Shown here one piece after another: positions 9,442-19,623 of a stretch of DNA of 64,000 bases. Under the pieces are notes generated by a model. That model searched no databases and was not told where the DNA came from. It worked only from the letters and a program-made list of their open reading frames with translations. The stretch's first letter is position 1; each line of letters begins with the position of its first letter. The stretch comes from Alteromonas ponticola (lineage in GTDB: Bacteria > Pseudomonadota > Gammaproteobacteria > Enterobacterales > Alteromonadaceae). The stretch is from positions 62,001 through 126,000 of the forward strand of contig NZ_JAATNW010000002.1 of assembly GCF_012911815.1 (NCBI RefSeq), in the 5' to 3' direction. Made by a program: the position numbers and the translations under genes.

Positions 9442-10005
9442 TTACTGCGATGCCGGGGCTAACACAGCGGCTGCTAACGAGTTAGCGACCACTGTGGCTT
9501 TTTCAGCGACTCTGCCACAGCCCCGGATAATAAATACGTGACAGTTAATATTACTGCCGCCAATTACATTGCTTGAACCACGACAAGCCTGCTCTCGCAC
9601 AAACGCGGTGCGCGACCAGCTTTGTGTAGCCGGCTGATCCTGATAATTACCTTCGGCAACATGACGAGTTCCCGTGTTGAGGCCATTTGTCGTCATTCTG
9701 CGGTTGATCCAATCGGTCTGGTTAAAACAGCTTAGGGCATCCACCTCGGGATCAAAGGAGTTCCCCTGGCGTGCCTCCGAAAGCGGATCGAGCAAGGTCT
9801 CGTCTGCCAACAAGACTTCATCTTCCGATTCAAAAAATACGCCGGCAATGGCAGCTTCGGCCGCGTCAAATGCCATCCCGGTTTGTTGCATGGACATCGC
9901 CATTTTGGATTGCGACAAACTGCTGGATACTGCACTCACACCTAATATGGTGAGGGATAGTAAAACTAATAATGCAAAAACCAGAACGACACCCTGTTGC
10001 TTCAT
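9442..10005 (-). CDS. pilX: Type IV pilus minor pilin assembly protein PilX
   Basis: A 187-residue PilX. The N-terminus MKQQGVVLVFALLVLLSLTI shows the PilX_N pattern: a Gly in the leader, no Glu5, then a hydrophobic helix followed by QQTGMAFDAAEAAIAG, which is highly typical of PilX. Cysteines in the C-terminal half (DALSCFNQ, EQACRG, NCHVFIIRGCGR) probably form disulphides in the periplasm. Its start overlaps the pilW stop by 4 bases and its stop lies 12 bases before the pilY1 start. PilX helps form the tip complex with PilV, PilW, PilE and PilY1. Confidence 0.9.
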   Translation of the reverse strand: MKQQGVVLVFALLVLLSLTILGVSAVSSSLSQSKMAMSMQQTGMAFDAAEAAIAGVFFESEDEVLLADETLLDPLSEARQGNSFDPEVDALSCFNQTDWINRRMTTNGLNTGTRHVAEGNYQDQPATQSWSRTAFVREQACRGSSNVIGGSNINCHVFIIRGCGRVAEKATVVANSLAAAVLAPASQ

Positions 10006-10844
10006 TGCGCGTTCCTCACAAAGTTCTTCATGTTTCTTAATGTCAGTGTTTTCGAAAACACTTGAAAATAATGGCTTTTATCTACCGTCACCGCAGTTTC
10101 ATTTAATACTGCGTATTCAGGTGCGATGGTCTGCTGCACCTGCCCACGGTCACTTTTTAGTAATAACCCCAGCCGAATAGCAATGACGTGCTGGTTGTTC
10201 AGGCGCAATGCCGCCAGCTCGTCAGCAGTAACGTACCGGACCGCCTGCCCTTCAGAAACGGTGCTTTGAGCACTAACTCCATACTGGACCTGAAAACTTT
10301 CAATATTATCTAACAACACAACTGAAACCGGTGTGGTGGTAGCAACCTTTAGTCCTCGTAACACACGCCCATCATAGCCGGTACATTTCAACTGACTATT
10401 GGAAATGAAATAGTGATTTACCACGTGAAATTCGTCGTCCGCGGCATAGCCGTGTCGGCTTCCCGTGCAATCCATGCTGCCGAGAAGATTGATAACAAGT
10501 TCATCGTGTGCGCCAGAAATGCCTTGAGATGCGCCCAATGTCGCATTGTTGACGTAGTCACCTGCCAGCGCGACCGGTCGATTCTGGATCCAGCCAGCCT
10601 CAACAACTAAATCGGTACTGTTATCGACTCTGGCAGAAACCTGATCGTATCTTCCGGCCTGGATCAGCTCTCGGGACAGTCGCTGCATGATGAACCGACC
10701 TGATTCCTGTACCTGCGCAATAGCGTCATTTAATGAATTGGTGACTTTGCTACTAACCAGTGACTGAATAATTGCACCAGAGATAACCAGTCCAAGTACC
10801 AGCGAAATCATCAACTCAACTAATGAAAAACCACGCTGCTTCAT
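10002..10844 (-). CDS. pilW: Type IV pilus minor pilin PilW
   Basis: A 280-residue PilW with the leader MKQRG and the mature start FSLVELMISLVLGLVISGAI (Phe1 and Glu5 present). The PilW family region ESGRFIMQRLSRELIQAGRY follows. The middle contains DCTGSRHGYAADDEFHVVNH, and a late segment with LLLKSD and APEYAVLNE matches the end of the family. It overlaps pilV and pilX by 4 bases each, consistent with translational coupling. It is a component of the minor-pilin priming and tip complex in the inner membrane. Confidence 0.92.
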   Translation of the reverse strand: MKQRGFSLVELMISLVLGLVISGAIIQSLVSSKVTNSLNDAIAQVQESGRFIMQRLSRELIQAGRYDQVSARVDNSTDLVVEAGWIQNRPVALAGDYVNNATLGASQGISGAHDELVINLLGSMDCTGSRHGYAADDEFHVVNHYFISNSQLKCTGYDGRVLRGLKVATTTPVSVVLLDNIESFQVQYGVSAQSTVSEGQAVRYVTADELAALRLNNQHVIAIRLGLLLKSDRGQVQQTIAPEYAVLNETAVTVDKSHYFQVFSKTLTLRNMKNFVRNAQ

Positions 10845-11455
10845 AAGGTAATATCCTTAAATACACAGGCGAAACTATCTCCGTCAGCAGGGTTACAACG
10901 GTCATTCAGGGTATACTGTCTATTGGCACTGCTACTCACTGGCCATTGCAGCATAATTTGCACACGCGAGCCGGCACTGCAGACATCAGCGTCACCCGCT
11001 TTGTTATCCATGCAGGAGACGGATAATAATGTCTGTGGATTGGTCTGGACTGCTGAGCACGACAACGCCCAGCCATCATATTCAGCCATTTGAGATTCGT
11101 TGCATTCACCGTCTTCACAATTGGGTACATCGGCAGGGCGAGACAGGCAAAAACATTTGTAGGGATGGCTGCCACCAGTACAACTTAGGGTGGCAAAATT
11201 ATAAGTGTCAGCGGAAAAATAATCGTTATGTACGACCAGCCCATCTCCCACCGTGGCGGCACGCGTGGCTGCGCGCAAGCGTTCGGCGACTTGTTGGGCG
11301 ACTAATTCAGATTGTGTACGACTGATGGCATCTTTGTTGGCAAATGAGCCCACAAACTGCAGTGAAGCGACACCCAGCAAACCAATAGCCAGTATCACCA
11401 ACGTGATAAGGATCTCGATTAAACCTACGCCTGACTGTCTGACACTTTGTGTCAT
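10841..11455 (-). CDS. pilV: Type IV pilus modification/minor pilin PilV
   Basis: A 204-residue PilV, first gene of the canonical operon. The leader MTQSVRQSG precedes VGLIEILITLVILAIGLLGV, with Glu5 and the PilV signature AIGLLGVASLQ. The frame also contains a GTG two codons upstream; ATG 11455 is preferred because an AGGTGAG Shine-Dalgarno sequence ends about 5 bases before it. Many cysteines (SCTGG, CFCLSRP, NCEDGEC, SCSAV, SCMD, RCNP, ACVF) suggest a disulphide-rich periplasmic part. The ispH end lies about 200 bases downstream of the next operon, on the same strand. Confidence 0.9.
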   Translation of the reverse strand: MTQSVRQSGVGLIEILITLVILAIGLLGVASLQFVGSFANKDAISRTQSELVAQQVAERLRAATRAATVGDGLVVHNDYFSADTYNFATLSCTGGSHPYKCFCLSRPADVPNCEDGECNESQMAEYDGWALSCSAVQTNPQTLLSVSCMDNKAGDADVCSAGSRVQIMLQWPVSSSANRQYTLNDRCNPADGDSFACVFKDITL

Positions 11456-11661
11456 TCGCACTCACCTAATAGACTATTAACACATGCTAATCCTATATCA
11501 GGATCAGGTTTTATAAAGTATCAACAGGTAAGGGTGTGTATTGATTTCAATTCGCGACACACGCCCAATCCACCATAATGTCTTTTCACCTGAGTAGGGA
11601 TTGGAAGTGTCTGTTACAAAAAATGCGCGTTAAAAATGCTGGCGCTGATGATACTCTTAGC

Positions 11662-12606
11662 TTAGCTGACCTGGCGAATACGCAATTCTTTGGGCACCGC
11701 GAATTCGACATTTTCTTCGCGTCCCGAGCGCTCAGTCGCCTTGGTTGCTCCCCAGCTTAGCAGATGGTCCACTACCCCTTTTACCAACACCTCTGGGGCA
11801 GAAGCGCCTGCTGTTACCCCAACGTGTTGCACATTTTCAAGCCACTCACGCTGAATGCAATTCTTATCGGCAATCAGGTACGCCTGTGCACCTACTTTTT
11901 CGGCCAGTTCGCGCAAACGATTAGAGTTGGAGCTGTTCTGTGCCCCGACCACCAATAGAACTTCGCAATCCTGCGCGAGTTCTCTCACCGCATCCTGGCG
12001 ATTTTGAGTAGCATAACAGATGTCATCTTTACGCGGCCCCTGTATGGCAGGAAAGCGCTCGCGTAAGGCATCAATAACATCGGCGGTGTCATCCACCGAT
12101 AAGGTGGTTTGACTGCAATAATAGAGTTTTTCCGGATTCTTTACCGTTAGTCGGCCCACGTCTTCAATCGATTCCACCAGGTAAATGCCACCCGCGTCAC
12201 TATTATACTGGCCCATGGTGCCTTCAACTTCTGGATGTCCGGCATGCCCTATCAGAATACATTCAGTTCCGGTTTTACTCGCGCGGGTCACTTCCATATG
12301 CACCTTTGTCACCAGAGGACAGGTTGCATCGAACACTTTCAGGCCCCGATTAGCCGCTTCATTTCTGACGGCCTGTGACACACCATGCGCAGAGAAAATC
12401 ACAATACTGTCATCGGGAACTTCATTCAGCTCATCCACGAACACTGCACCGCGGGCTTTTAAGCCATCCACAACAAAGCGGTTATGTACCACTTCATGGC
12501 GAACGTAGATGGGGGGTTTAAACATTTCCAGCGCACGTTCAACAATTGTAATAGCACGGTCTACTCCGGCACAAAACCCACGGGGGTTGGCTAAATGAAT
12601 TTGCAT
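11662..12606 (-). CDS. ispH: 4-hydroxy-3-methylbut-2-enyl diphosphate reductase
   Basis: IspH (LytB), 314 residues, the last enzyme of the MEP isoprenoid pathway, reducing HMBPP to IPP and DMAPP with a [4Fe-4S] cluster. The cluster cysteines are visible: Cys12 in [13 protein letters not shown], the Cys in [12 protein letters not shown] (about 96) and a third near residue 195 ([12 protein letters not shown]). The substrate-binding motif [13 protein letters not shown] is present, as is HEVVHN with its conserved His. It is the distal gene of the ileS-lspA-fkpB-ispH unit, 11 bases after fkpB. The preceding pathway enzyme, ispG, is also in the window at 58714. Confidence 0.97.
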   Translation of the reverse strand: MQIHLANPRGFCAGVDRAITIVERALEMFKPPIYVRHEVVHNRFVVDGLKARGAVFVDELNEVPDDSIVIFSAHGVSQAVRNEAANRGLKVFDATCPLVTKVHMEVTRASKTGTECILIGHAGHPEVEGTMGQYNSDAGGIYLVESIEDVGRLTVKNPEKLYYCSQTTLSVDDTADVIDALRERFPAIQGPRKDDICYATQNRQDAVRELAQDCEVLLVVGAQNSSNSNRLRELAEKVGAQAYLIADKNCIQREWLENVQHVGVTAGASAPEVLVKGVVDHLLSWGATKATERSGREENVEFAVPKELRIRQVS

Positions 12607-12617
12607 ACTGATTGACC

Positions 12618-13079
12618 TTACTGTTGTGTTGCCAGTGGAATTATATCAATAATTTCCACATCAAATATCACTGTTTGTCCGGCAAGCGGGTGATTAAAAT
12701 CAACCGTAACTGAGTCCCCCGCCAGACTGCGAATGATACCGGGGACTTCTGAACCATCAGGCTGCGCAAACGCCATGATCATCCCCTCCTCCAGCTTCAT
12801 ATCGCTGCTAAAGCGGGAACGATCCATATGATGGACATTATCCGGATTGGGCTGACCAAACGCATCGTTTGCGGTCAGGGTAAACGATTTGCGTTCGCCC
12901 TTACTCATACCTTTCAGGCAAGCTTCAAAGTTTGGTGTTAAACTGCCGTCACCCAACACCAGCTTTGCTGGCTTGTTGTTGACGCGGGTGCTGTCAGCAG
13001 CCGAGCCGTCTTCCAGTTTTAAGTCAAAGTGCATAATGACCTGGCAATTTTCTTCAACTTTCAGGTTTGCTTCAGTCAT
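12618..13079 (-). CDS. fkpB: FKBP-type peptidyl-prolyl isomerase (SlpA)
   Basis: A 153-residue SlyD/SlpA-like prolyl isomerase. It shows the split FKBP arrangement with an inserted IF domain: [48 protein letters not shown], then [19 protein letters not shown]. It lacks the His-rich metal-binding tail of SlyD, so SlpA (FkpB) is the better name. It is cytoplasmic. It overlaps lspA by 8 bases and precedes ispH, the standard gammaproteobacterial order. Confidence 0.93.
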   Translation of the reverse strand: MTEANLKVEENCQVIMHFDLKLEDGSAADSTRVNNKPAKLVLGDGSLTPNFEACLKGMSKGERKSFTLTANDAFGQPNPDNVHHMDRSRFSSDMKLEEGMIMAFAQPDGSEVPGIIRSLAGDSVTVDFNHPLAGQTVIFDVEIIDIIPLATQQ

Positions 13080-13605
13080 TTTTTACTCCGTTTGTCGCAG
13101 TGTCCGCAGGCTTTTGTTCCTGCGTGTCTTTATTAATAAACATATCGATAATTAATAGCCCAGCGCCAATAAAGATAGCACTGTCTGCAATATTAAATGC
13201 CGGCCAATGCCATTGACCCGCGTAAAAATCAAGAAAGTCGATTACGTAGCCATAAGCAATACGGTCGTACACGTTACCGACCGCGCCACCTAAAATGAAT
13301 GAGAAGGCGACGGGCAACAATTTTTGCGATTTTGGCGACTGCTTTAGCCACCAGAAGATCACAATACTGACCACCACCGCAATCCCCGTAAAGAACCAAC
13401 GCTGCCAACCACCCGCGTCACTTAAAAACGAAAACGCCGCGCCATAATTATGTACGTACGTTAAATTGAAGAATGGCAATACCTGAATTGACTGATACAG
13501 GTTCATTGAATCCCTAACCGCAATTTTAGTCCACTGATCCAGAATCAGCACAATCATGCTGATCCATAAAAATCGCAGACCGCTCTGGGTGATACTTTTA
13601 AGCAT
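13072..13605 (-). CDS. lspA: Lipoprotein signal peptidase (signal peptidase II)
   Basis: LspA, an inner-membrane aspartyl protease that cleaves prolipoproteins just before the lipidated cysteine. Four hydrophobic segments are visible. The conserved blocks [40 protein letters not shown] and [11 protein letters not shown] hold the two catalytic aspartates (in DRI..GYVIDF and in NIADS). I start at ATG 13605 (MLKSITQSG), giving 177 residues. The frame continues 8 codons upstream inside ileS, which would make an unlikely long overlap. The chosen start overlaps the ileS stop by 8 bases. Confidence 0.95.
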   Translation of the reverse strand: MLKSITQSGLRFLWISMIVLILDQWTKIAVRDSMNLYQSIQVLPFFNLTYVHNYGAAFSFLSDAGGWQRWFFTGIAVVVSIVIFWWLKQSPKSQKLLPVAFSFILGGAVGNVYDRIAYGYVIDFLDFYAGQWHWPAFNIADSAIFIGAGLLIIDMFINKDTQEQKPADTATNGVKND

Positions 13606-16420
13606 AATGGCGTTGCTCTCCTTCGCCATCTACGTTGGTAATACACCGGCCACATAAATCGGGATGCGCTTCATGTGTAGTAACGTCTTCTCGCACATGC
13701 CAGCAGCGCGAACACTTGCTGCCACCCGCTTTACGTACTTCAACGGCTAACCCTTCCACCTCGGTTTGTACCGCAGCGGGTGTTTTTTCATTTTCACTGA
13801 ATACGTGTGCTTTCGATGTGATGAGGACAAAGCGCAACTCGTCTTCCAACTGCAGTAGCTTTTCCTTTAACCCGTCATTGGCATACAGGTGAATTTCCGC
13901 TTCCAGCGAGCCACCTAAGCGCCCTTCTTTACGCGCCTGCTCCATGGCCTGATTTACTGCATCTTTTACCTTAAGAATTTGATGCCAGTAATCGTCGTTT
14001 AACTTAGTCTCACCACTAAATGCGTCTAGCCCCTGATACCAGGTATGGGTGAACACAAATTCTTCTCGTTCACCTGGCATTTCCTGCCAGATTTCCTGTG
14101 CGGTAAAACTGGTTATCGGAGCCAACCATCTGACCAGCGCTTCAGCAATGTGGTACAAGGCCGTTTGACAGGAACGTCGGGCAACACTGTCTTGTTTTGC
14201 GGTGTACTGACGGTCTTTGATGACATCCAGATAGAAGCTACCTAGCTCAATCGAACAGAAGTGCATGAGCTTTTGCGTCACAACTAACAGATCATAACGC
14301 TCATAGGCATCAACAATTTCTTGTTGCAGCGCCTGTGCGCGCTGAACTATCCAACGATCCAGCGCTACCATCTCGTTAGCAGCAACCGCATGTTGTGAAG
14401 GTTCAAAACCATTCAGATTAGCCAATAAGAAACGCGCGGTATTGCGCAAACGGCGATACGAGTCGGCCGCGCGTTTGAGGATCTCGTCCGATACTGCAAT
14501 TTCGCCACGGTAGTCTGTTGATGCCACCCACAAACGTAAAATGTCAGCGCCCAATTTATCGGTTACCTGCTGCGGAGCAACGACGTTACCCAACGACTTA
14601 GACATTTTCTTGCCATGTGCATCTACGGTGAATCCATGCGTCAGCACTTCTTTGTACGGGGCATGCCCATGCATTGCGGTTGAGGTCATTAACGATGACA
14701 TAAACCAGCCTCGGTGCTGGTCTGAGCCTTCGAGATATAAATCAGCACTGGCCGGCAAATCATCACGACGGTCAACCACAAAATAATGTGTCACACCTGA
14801 GTCAAACCACACATCCAGGGTATCCAGTACCTTTTCGTAAGCATCGACCTCATCACCAAGCAGGATTTGGTCATCCATATCCCACCACGCCTGGATCCCT
14901 TTTTGCTCTACCTCAACAGCGACCTTTTCAATAATGTCGCTGGATTGCGGATGCAGTTCACCGGTCTGTTTATGTACAAACAATGGAATAGGGACGCCCC
15001 AGGTCCGTTGACGTGAAATACACCAGTCGGGACGCCCTTCAACCATTTTCTCGATGCGGTTTTGTCCCCATTCCGGGATCCACTCCGTACGTTTTATCTG
15101 CTCAAGTGACTGATAGCGCAGACCTTGTTTGTCCATGCTGATAAACCATTGCGGCGTCGCTCGGAAAATAATTGGCGTTTTGTGACGCCAGCAATGCGGG
15201 TAACTGTGTTCGTAGTTAATATTAAGTAACAATAATCCGCGCTCGGCCAGCGTCTCAATAATGGCTTTATTGGCTTTAAACACGAACTGGCCACCAAACA
15301 GCGGCGTGTTGTCTAAAAATACGCCGTTATTACCCACCGGGTTATACACTTCAATGTCATAGCTTTTACACACATTAAAGTCATCCACCCCGTGAGCAGG
15401 CGCAGTATGAACACAGCCAGTACCAGATTCGGTGGTAACGTGATCACCTAAAATTAATGGGACTTCGATACCTGCAAAAGGATGATGGACTCTACAGTTT
15501 TCCAGAGCTGAACCTACACAGCTGGCAATTTCTTTAAAATCACTGACACCGTAGCGTTGCACTGAACTTTCCATCAGTTCATGTGCCAACACCACCCACT
15601 CTCCAGAGTCGACCAGCTCCACCAATGAATAGGTTAATTCAGGATGCAGACTGATAGCGCGGTTGGCCGGTAACGTCCATGGGGTGGTGGTCCAAATCAC
15701 CACACTTGCATTGTGTTTTTCCAGTTGTTTGGTGGTCACCCCAAAAGCAGCGGCAATGGCTTCAACATCAGCCACGGGAAATTTAACGTCAATTGCTGGA
15801 GAGGTTTTATCTTTATATTCCACTTCAGCTTCGGCTAATGCAGAGCCGCAATCTGTGCACCAATGCACTGGCTTGAAGCCTTTTTCAAGGTGGCCTGAGC
15901 CGACAATTTTACCTAACGCACGAATGATGTCTGCCTCAGATTTAAAATCCATGGTCTTGTATGGATTATCCCAATCACCAAACACACCCAGTCGTTTAAA
16001 ATCTGCCATCTGGCCATCGATTTGCTTTTGCGCGTAGTCACGACATTTTTGACGAAATTCCGCCGCGGTTACCTTATTGCCAGGCTTACCTACTTTCTTT
16101 TCAACCACCAGTTCGATGGGCAATCCGTGACAATCCCAACCAGGTACATAAGGCGCGTCAAAATCAGACAAGGTTTTTGATTTAACAATAATATCTTTAA
16201 GAATTTTGTTTACAGCATGACCGATATGGATATCGCCATTCGCGTAGGGAGGGCCATCGTGCAAAATAAAGGGTTTTTTACCTGCTTTAGCTTCACGAAT
16301 GGCGTTATACAATTTTTTTTGCTGCCACTGCTCAATCATTTTAGGTTCGCGTTGCGCCAGATTTCCACGCATTGGAAACGGCGTTTCAGGTAAATTAAGT
16401 GTTGCTTTGTAATCACTCAT
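13598..16420 (-). CDS. ileS: Isoleucyl-tRNA synthetase
   Basis: A class I aminoacyl-tRNA synthetase of 940 residues that charges tRNA-Ile and edits misactivated valine. HIGH is at residues 65-68 ([14 protein letters not shown]), the editing domain contains [12 protein letters not shown] and [12 protein letters not shown], and KMSKS lies near residue 600 ([12 protein letters not shown]). The C-terminal zinc ribbon has CSRCWH and LCGRC. This is the ileS1 type with the zinc domain. The start is ATG 16420 ([20 protein letters not shown]), which matches the family; the frame extends 6 codons upstream. It lies between ribF and lspA. Confidence 0.98.
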   Translation of the reverse strand: MSDYKATLNLPETPFPMRGNLAQREPKMIEQWQQKKLYNAIREAKAGKKPFILHDGPPYANGDIHIGHAVNKILKDIIVKSKTLSDFDAPYVPGWDCHGLPIELVVEKKVGKPGNKVTAAEFRQKCRDYAQKQIDGQMADFKRLGVFGDWDNPYKTMDFKSEADIIRALGKIVGSGHLEKGFKPVHWCTDCGSALAEAEVEYKDKTSPAIDVKFPVADVEAIAAAFGVTTKQLEKHNASVVIWTTTPWTLPANRAISLHPELTYSLVELVDSGEWVVLAHELMESSVQRYGVSDFKEIASCVGSALENCRVHHPFAGIEVPLILGDHVTTESGTGCVHTAPAHGVDDFNVCKSYDIEVYNPVGNNGVFLDNTPLFGGQFVFKANKAIIETLAERGLLLLNINYEHSYPHCWRHKTPIIFRATPQWFISMDKQGLRYQSLEQIKRTEWIPEWGQNRIEKMVEGRPDWCISRQRTWGVPIPLFVHKQTGELHPQSSDIIEKVAVEVEQKGIQAWWDMDDQILLGDEVDAYEKVLDTLDVWFDSGVTHYFVVDRRDDLPASADLYLEGSDQHRGWFMSSLMTSTAMHGHAPYKEVLTHGFTVDAHGKKMSKSLGNVVAPQQVTDKLGADILRLWVASTDYRGEIAVSDEILKRAADSYRRLRNTARFLLANLNGFEPSQHAVAANEMVALDRWIVQRAQALQQEIVDAYERYDLLVVTQKLMHFCSIELGSFYLDVIKDRQYTAKQDSVARRSCQTALYHIAEALVRWLAPITSFTAQEIWQEMPGEREEFVFTHTWYQGLDAFSGETKLNDDYWHQILKVKDAVNQAMEQARKEGRLGGSLEAEIHLYANDGLKEKLLQLEDELRFVLITSKAHVFSENEKTPAAVQTEVEGLAVEVRKAGGSKCSRCWHVREDVTTHEAHPDLCGRCITNVDGEGEQRHYA

Positions 16421-16463
16421 AAAGATTTTCTTTCCCACTATTCTTTTCGTGGCTTGGACTAAA

Positions 16464-17387
16464 TTAAATGGTTAATGCAATTCGGGCAGCATCAGCGTCT
16501 AGCTGAATCTGCTCTTTTAATGCTTCAAACGAAGCGAATTTTTTCTCGTCTCTCAACTTCGCCACCGGATAAACAACAATTGGCTGACCATATAACGATC
16601 CGTTAAAGTCAAACAAATGCACTTCTAAAAGTGTGCGGGAACCAGAAACGGTAGGACGGCTGCCCACATTAGCAACCCCCTGATACATTTGCTTATTGAC
16701 GCCTACTCGCACTGCGAACACACCATGAACCGGAGTATTGCAACGATTCATAAACACATTTGCCGTTGGGAAACCGATAGTGCGCCCTTTCTTATCGCCG
16801 TGAACGACTTTCCCACGCACCGCAAACGGCCTGCCCAGCATTTCTTCTGCCAGGGCAAAATCACCGACATCCAGCGCTTCGCGAATGGCGGTAGAACTAA
16901 TACGACAATTATGCATGCGAAAGCTACGCGTACTGGCAACGGCAAAGCCGTCACGTTTGCCGGCTTCTAGCAGCATATTAAAGTCGCCCTGCCGGCCTTT
17001 GCCGAAGCGAAAATCATCACCCACTACTAAAAATTTTACGCCGAGGCGCTCAACCAGCAAATCATGCACAAACGATTGCGCCGACTGACTGGCAAATTGT
17101 CGATTAAAGCGAACACACAATAATCTATCTACCCCTAGCGCACGCAACATTTCATATTTATCACGCAAAACACTGATGCGAGCAGGCGCATGCTCAGGGT
17201 TAAACACTTCTTCGGGCTGCGGTTCAAACACCATCACGGTTGCCGGTAGCGCCATTTCACGTGCCTTGCGGATCACATTAGACAACACGGCCTGATGCCC
17301 CCGATGTACGCCATCAAATTTACCAATGGTTAGCACACACCCCTGATGATGGGGGCGAATATTATGTAATCCCCGAATAAGTTCCAC
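16464..17387 (-). CDS. ribF: Bifunctional riboflavin kinase/FAD synthetase
   Basis: RibF, 307 residues, converts riboflavin to FMN and FMN to FAD. The N-terminal nucleotidyltransferase domain has [16 protein letters not shown] (about residues 21-36) and the [11 protein letters not shown] motif near 163-173. The C-terminal riboflavin kinase domain begins with [19 protein letters not shown], followed by GFPTANV and the catalytic Glu region [12 protein letters not shown]. The start codon is GTG at 17387. It is upstream of ileS in the conserved murJ-ribF-ileS order, with a 43-base gap to the ileS start. Confidence 0.96.
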   Translation of the reverse strand: MELIRGLHNIRPHHQGCVLTIGKFDGVHRGHQAVLSNVIRKAREMALPATVMVFEPQPEEVFNPEHAPARISVLRDKYEMLRALGVDRLLCVRFNRQFASQSAQSFVHDLLVERLGVKFLVVGDDFRFGKGRQGDFNMLLEAGKRDGFAVASTRSFRMHNCRISSTAIREALDVGDFALAEEMLGRPFAVRGKVVHGDKKGRTIGFPTANVFMNRCNTPVHGVFAVRVGVNKQMYQGVANVGSRPTVSGSRTLLEVHLFDFNGSLYGQPIVVYPVAKLRDEKKFASFEALKEQIQLDADAARIALTI

Positions 17388-17479
17388 TGCGCGTTACTGA
17401 CTGCCGATTTTGATGATGAAATAAAACTCGCGATTATAAACGAGACGCGCCACATTACCAATCACCGATTGCATTTCGC

Positions 17480-19039
17480 TTAGTAACTTGCAGATCGAAA
17501 ATGCCTGATTCGTGTGCCCAGCAGCAACATCACCGCGGCAAACGTGACTAATGCCAGGACAATGGTCAGCGAAACATGCCAGATTTGTTCTGCCAAAGAT
17601 AACGAATTAAAAACAACATCCATATTGAACCAGATTATGGCAGCTGCCATACACGCGCTGGCAACTATAATACGTAGTAGAAAGTTGCGGGTGACCGTAC
17701 TGATTTTAAATACATTTTGTTGCTGCAGCGTGAAGTAAAGCAACCCCGCGTTCATGGTGGCGGATAAACTGGTTGCAATGGCCAGGCCCACATAACCGTA
17801 GGGAATAGCGAAAATTAAGTTAAATACCATGTTGGCAACCATGCACCAGATACCGTATTTAACGGGTGTTTTTAAATCCTGACGGGAATAGAACCCGGGG
17901 GCCAGCACTTTCACCAACATAAAACTGAGCAATCCAAACGAATATGCAGTCAACGAATACGATGCCATTCTGGCTGTTTCTGCGGTAAACGCACCACGTT
18001 GAAAGATCACCGTAAGAATTTCTTCTGCCATCACCCCCAGTCCTACTGCTGCAGGGAGCCCAAGTAAGCACACCATTCGTACTGCCCAGTCCATATTGGC
18101 GCTGAACGCTTTTAGATCGTTGCCCACATGATTTTTTGACAAGGTGGGGAGAATGACAGTGGCGATGGCAATACCAAATAGCCCAAGCGGAAACTCCAAT
18201 AAGCGGTCGGAGTAATACAACCAACTTATCGAGCCTGTCATCAGAAAGCTGGCAATGAAGGTATCGAAGAGCAAATTTATCTGACCTACTGACACGCCAA
18301 AAAGCGCCGGAATCATCAGCTTTCTGACTTTCAGTACGTTCGGGTCGTGCCACCCCCATTTGGGTTTGACTAACAGCCCGGCCCGGTACAAAAAAGGCAA
18401 TTGAAAGCTCAGTTGCAGGATTCCGCCAGCGAATACGCCCCAAGCCAGCGCAAACGCAGGTTGTTCAAGCCCGGGTGCGATATATATGGCGCACAAAATA
18501 ATTGCCACATTCAGCAGCACTGGTGTAAACGAGGCAACAGCGAATTTATTTAAGGTATTTAAGATCGCCCCAGCCAGACCCGTTAGCGACACGAAGGCCA
18601 GGTAAGGAAAGGTGATTTTGAGCATCAGCGAAGCCAGTTCGAATTTAGCTCCTTCAGGACGGTCCTGCAGCCAGTCGATGAACCAACCGGTTCCAAAGAT
18701 AGCCGCCAATACTGGGGATGCGATAACCCCGATAAGCGATACGATAAAAACGATTGCACCCAGCGTCCCTGATACCTTGGCGATAAATTCGCGTAGCTTT
18801 TGCTTGTCATCTTCGTGATGAACTTCAGTCAGTACCGGAATAAACGCTTGTGCAAATGCGCCTTCGGCGAACAGTCTACGCAAAAAATTAGGAATTTTAT
18901 TAGCAAAGAAAAATACGTCAGCTGCCGCGCCATCCCCCATCAACCGAGCAACGATAACATCTCGAGCCAAACCCATAACGCGCGAAATCAGCGTCATGAT
19001 GCTCACAATCAGGCCGGATTTTAATAACTTTCTCGACAC
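17480..19039 (-). CDS. murJ: Lipid II flippase MurJ
   Basis: MurJ (MviN), a polytopic MOP-superfamily protein that flips lipid II across the inner membrane for peptidoglycan synthesis. Family blocks include TLISRVMGLARDVIVARLMG, FANKIPNFLRRLFAEGAFAQ and SWLYYSDRLLEFPLGLFGIA, and many hydrophobic helices follow to the end. The start is uncertain. GTG 19039 gives SRKLLKSGLIVSIMTLISRV as the N-terminus, which fits the family best (519 residues). ATG 19084 or 19081 would add 14-15 polar residues. Neither has a strong Shine-Dalgarno sequence. It is divergent from rpsT. Confidence 0.93.
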   Translation of the reverse strand: MSRKLLKSGLIVSIMTLISRVMGLARDVIVARLMGDGAAADVFFFANKIPNFLRRLFAEGAFAQAFIPVLTEVHHEDDKQKLREFIAKVSGTLGAIVFIVSLIGVIASPVLAAIFGTGWFIDWLQDRPEGAKFELASLMLKITFPYLAFVSLTGLAGAILNTLNKFAVASFTPVLLNVAIILCAIYIAPGLEQPAFALAWGVFAGGILQLSFQLPFLYRAGLLVKPKWGWHDPNVLKVRKLMIPALFGVSVGQINLLFDTFIASFLMTGSISWLYYSDRLLEFPLGLFGIAIATVILPTLSKNHVGNDLKAFSANMDWAVRMVCLLGLPAAVGLGVMAEEILTVIFQRGAFTAETARMASYSLTAYSFGLLSFMLVKVLAPGFYSRQDLKTPVKYGIWCMVANMVFNLIFAIPYGYVGLAIATSLSATMNAGLLYFTLQQQNVFKISTVTRNFLLRIIVASACMAAAIIWFNMDVVFNSLSLAEQIWHVSLTIVLALVTFAAVMLLLGTRIRHFRSASY

Positions 19040-19200
19040 GTAAATTTCACTTATACTGCGTTGCTGCCTTCGGGCGTCCATCATAGCTTAAGGTGCTTGC
19101 AGGAAAAAGCGGTATGCAGGCAGGTTTAAGATTTTCTTGAAGAAAATATCACCTTAAAGAAAACGGTTGGACATTAGCACGATAAAAACGTCGAAATAGT

Positions 19201-19229
19201 TTGACATTTGCTCAGTTGCTAAGCATAAT
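19201..19229 (+). promoter_or_regulatory. Sigma-70 promoter of rpsT
   Basis: A near-consensus promoter: TTGACA at 19201-19206, a 17-base spacer, and CATAAT at 19224-19229. The discriminator just after it is GC-rich (ccgcaccctcg), as is common in ribosomal genes repressed by ppGpp. It points to rpsT, whose start is 44 bases downstream. Confidence 0.8.
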
Positions 19230-19273
19230 CCGCACCCTCGTTTTTGACATGAATTTATTTTGGGAGTTACACC

Positions 19274-19537
19274 TTGGCTAACATTAAGTCTGCTAAGAAA
19301 CGTGCAATTCAAGCCGAAAAGCGTCGTCAGCATAATGCAAGCCGTCGCTCAATGACTCGTACCAGCATCAAGAAAGTAGTAGCGGCTATTAATAGTGGCA
19401 ACAAAGAAAGCGCGCAAACCGCTTTCGCCGCGGCCACTCCTATTCTTGACAGAATGGCTACCAAAGGTTTGATTCACAAGAATAAAGCTGCTCGTCACAA
19501 GAGCCGTTTAGCTGCGCAAATCAAAGCGATGAGCTAA
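19274..19537 (+). CDS. rpsT: 30S ribosomal protein S20
   Basis: S20, 87 residues, a basic protein that binds 16S rRNA early in assembly of the 30S subunit. It begins [20 protein letters not shown] and has the usual helical, Lys/Arg-rich composition, ending [10 protein letters not shown]. The initiation codon is TTG at 19274, with tgggag upstream; a UUG start is also known for E. coli rpsT, where it is linked to autoregulation. The gene stands alone with its own promoter and terminator, divergent from murJ. Confidence 0.98.
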   Translation: MANIKSAKKRAIQAEKRRQHNASRRSMTRTSIKKVVAAINSGNKESAQTAFAAATPILDRMATKGLIHKNKAARHKSRLAAQIKAMS

Positions 19538-19560
19538 GCTGGTTATTAAACCTTGCAGTT

Positions 19561-19587
19561 AAAAAAGCGCCTTTTGGCGCTTTTTTT
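19561..19587 (+). terminator. Intrinsic terminator of rpsT
   Basis: Stem AAAAAAGCGCC / GGCGCTTTTTTT with a TTTT loop and a run of seven T at the end, 24 bases after the rpsT stop. The flanking A and T runs make it potentially bidirectional, so it may also serve transcripts coming from the right. Confidence 0.9.
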
Positions 19588-19623
19588 GTACGTGAATGTT
19601 AACCCGGTGTCAGTGTACACACG

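Noticed and set aside
5575..9541. Several 60-100 codon plus-strand frames across pilY1
   Set aside because: All are antisense to the continuous PilY1 frame and none has a ribosome-binding site or a recognisable product.
9674..10180. 168-codon plus-strand frame opposite pilX and pilW
   Set aside because: Antisense shadow of two well-supported pilin genes; Ser-rich composition is typical of reverse-strand artefacts.
17859..18443. 194-codon minus-strand frame inside murJ
   Set aside because: It lies in another frame of murJ, which has continuous family motifs; the translation is rich in Arg, Ser and Trp and lacks any family pattern.
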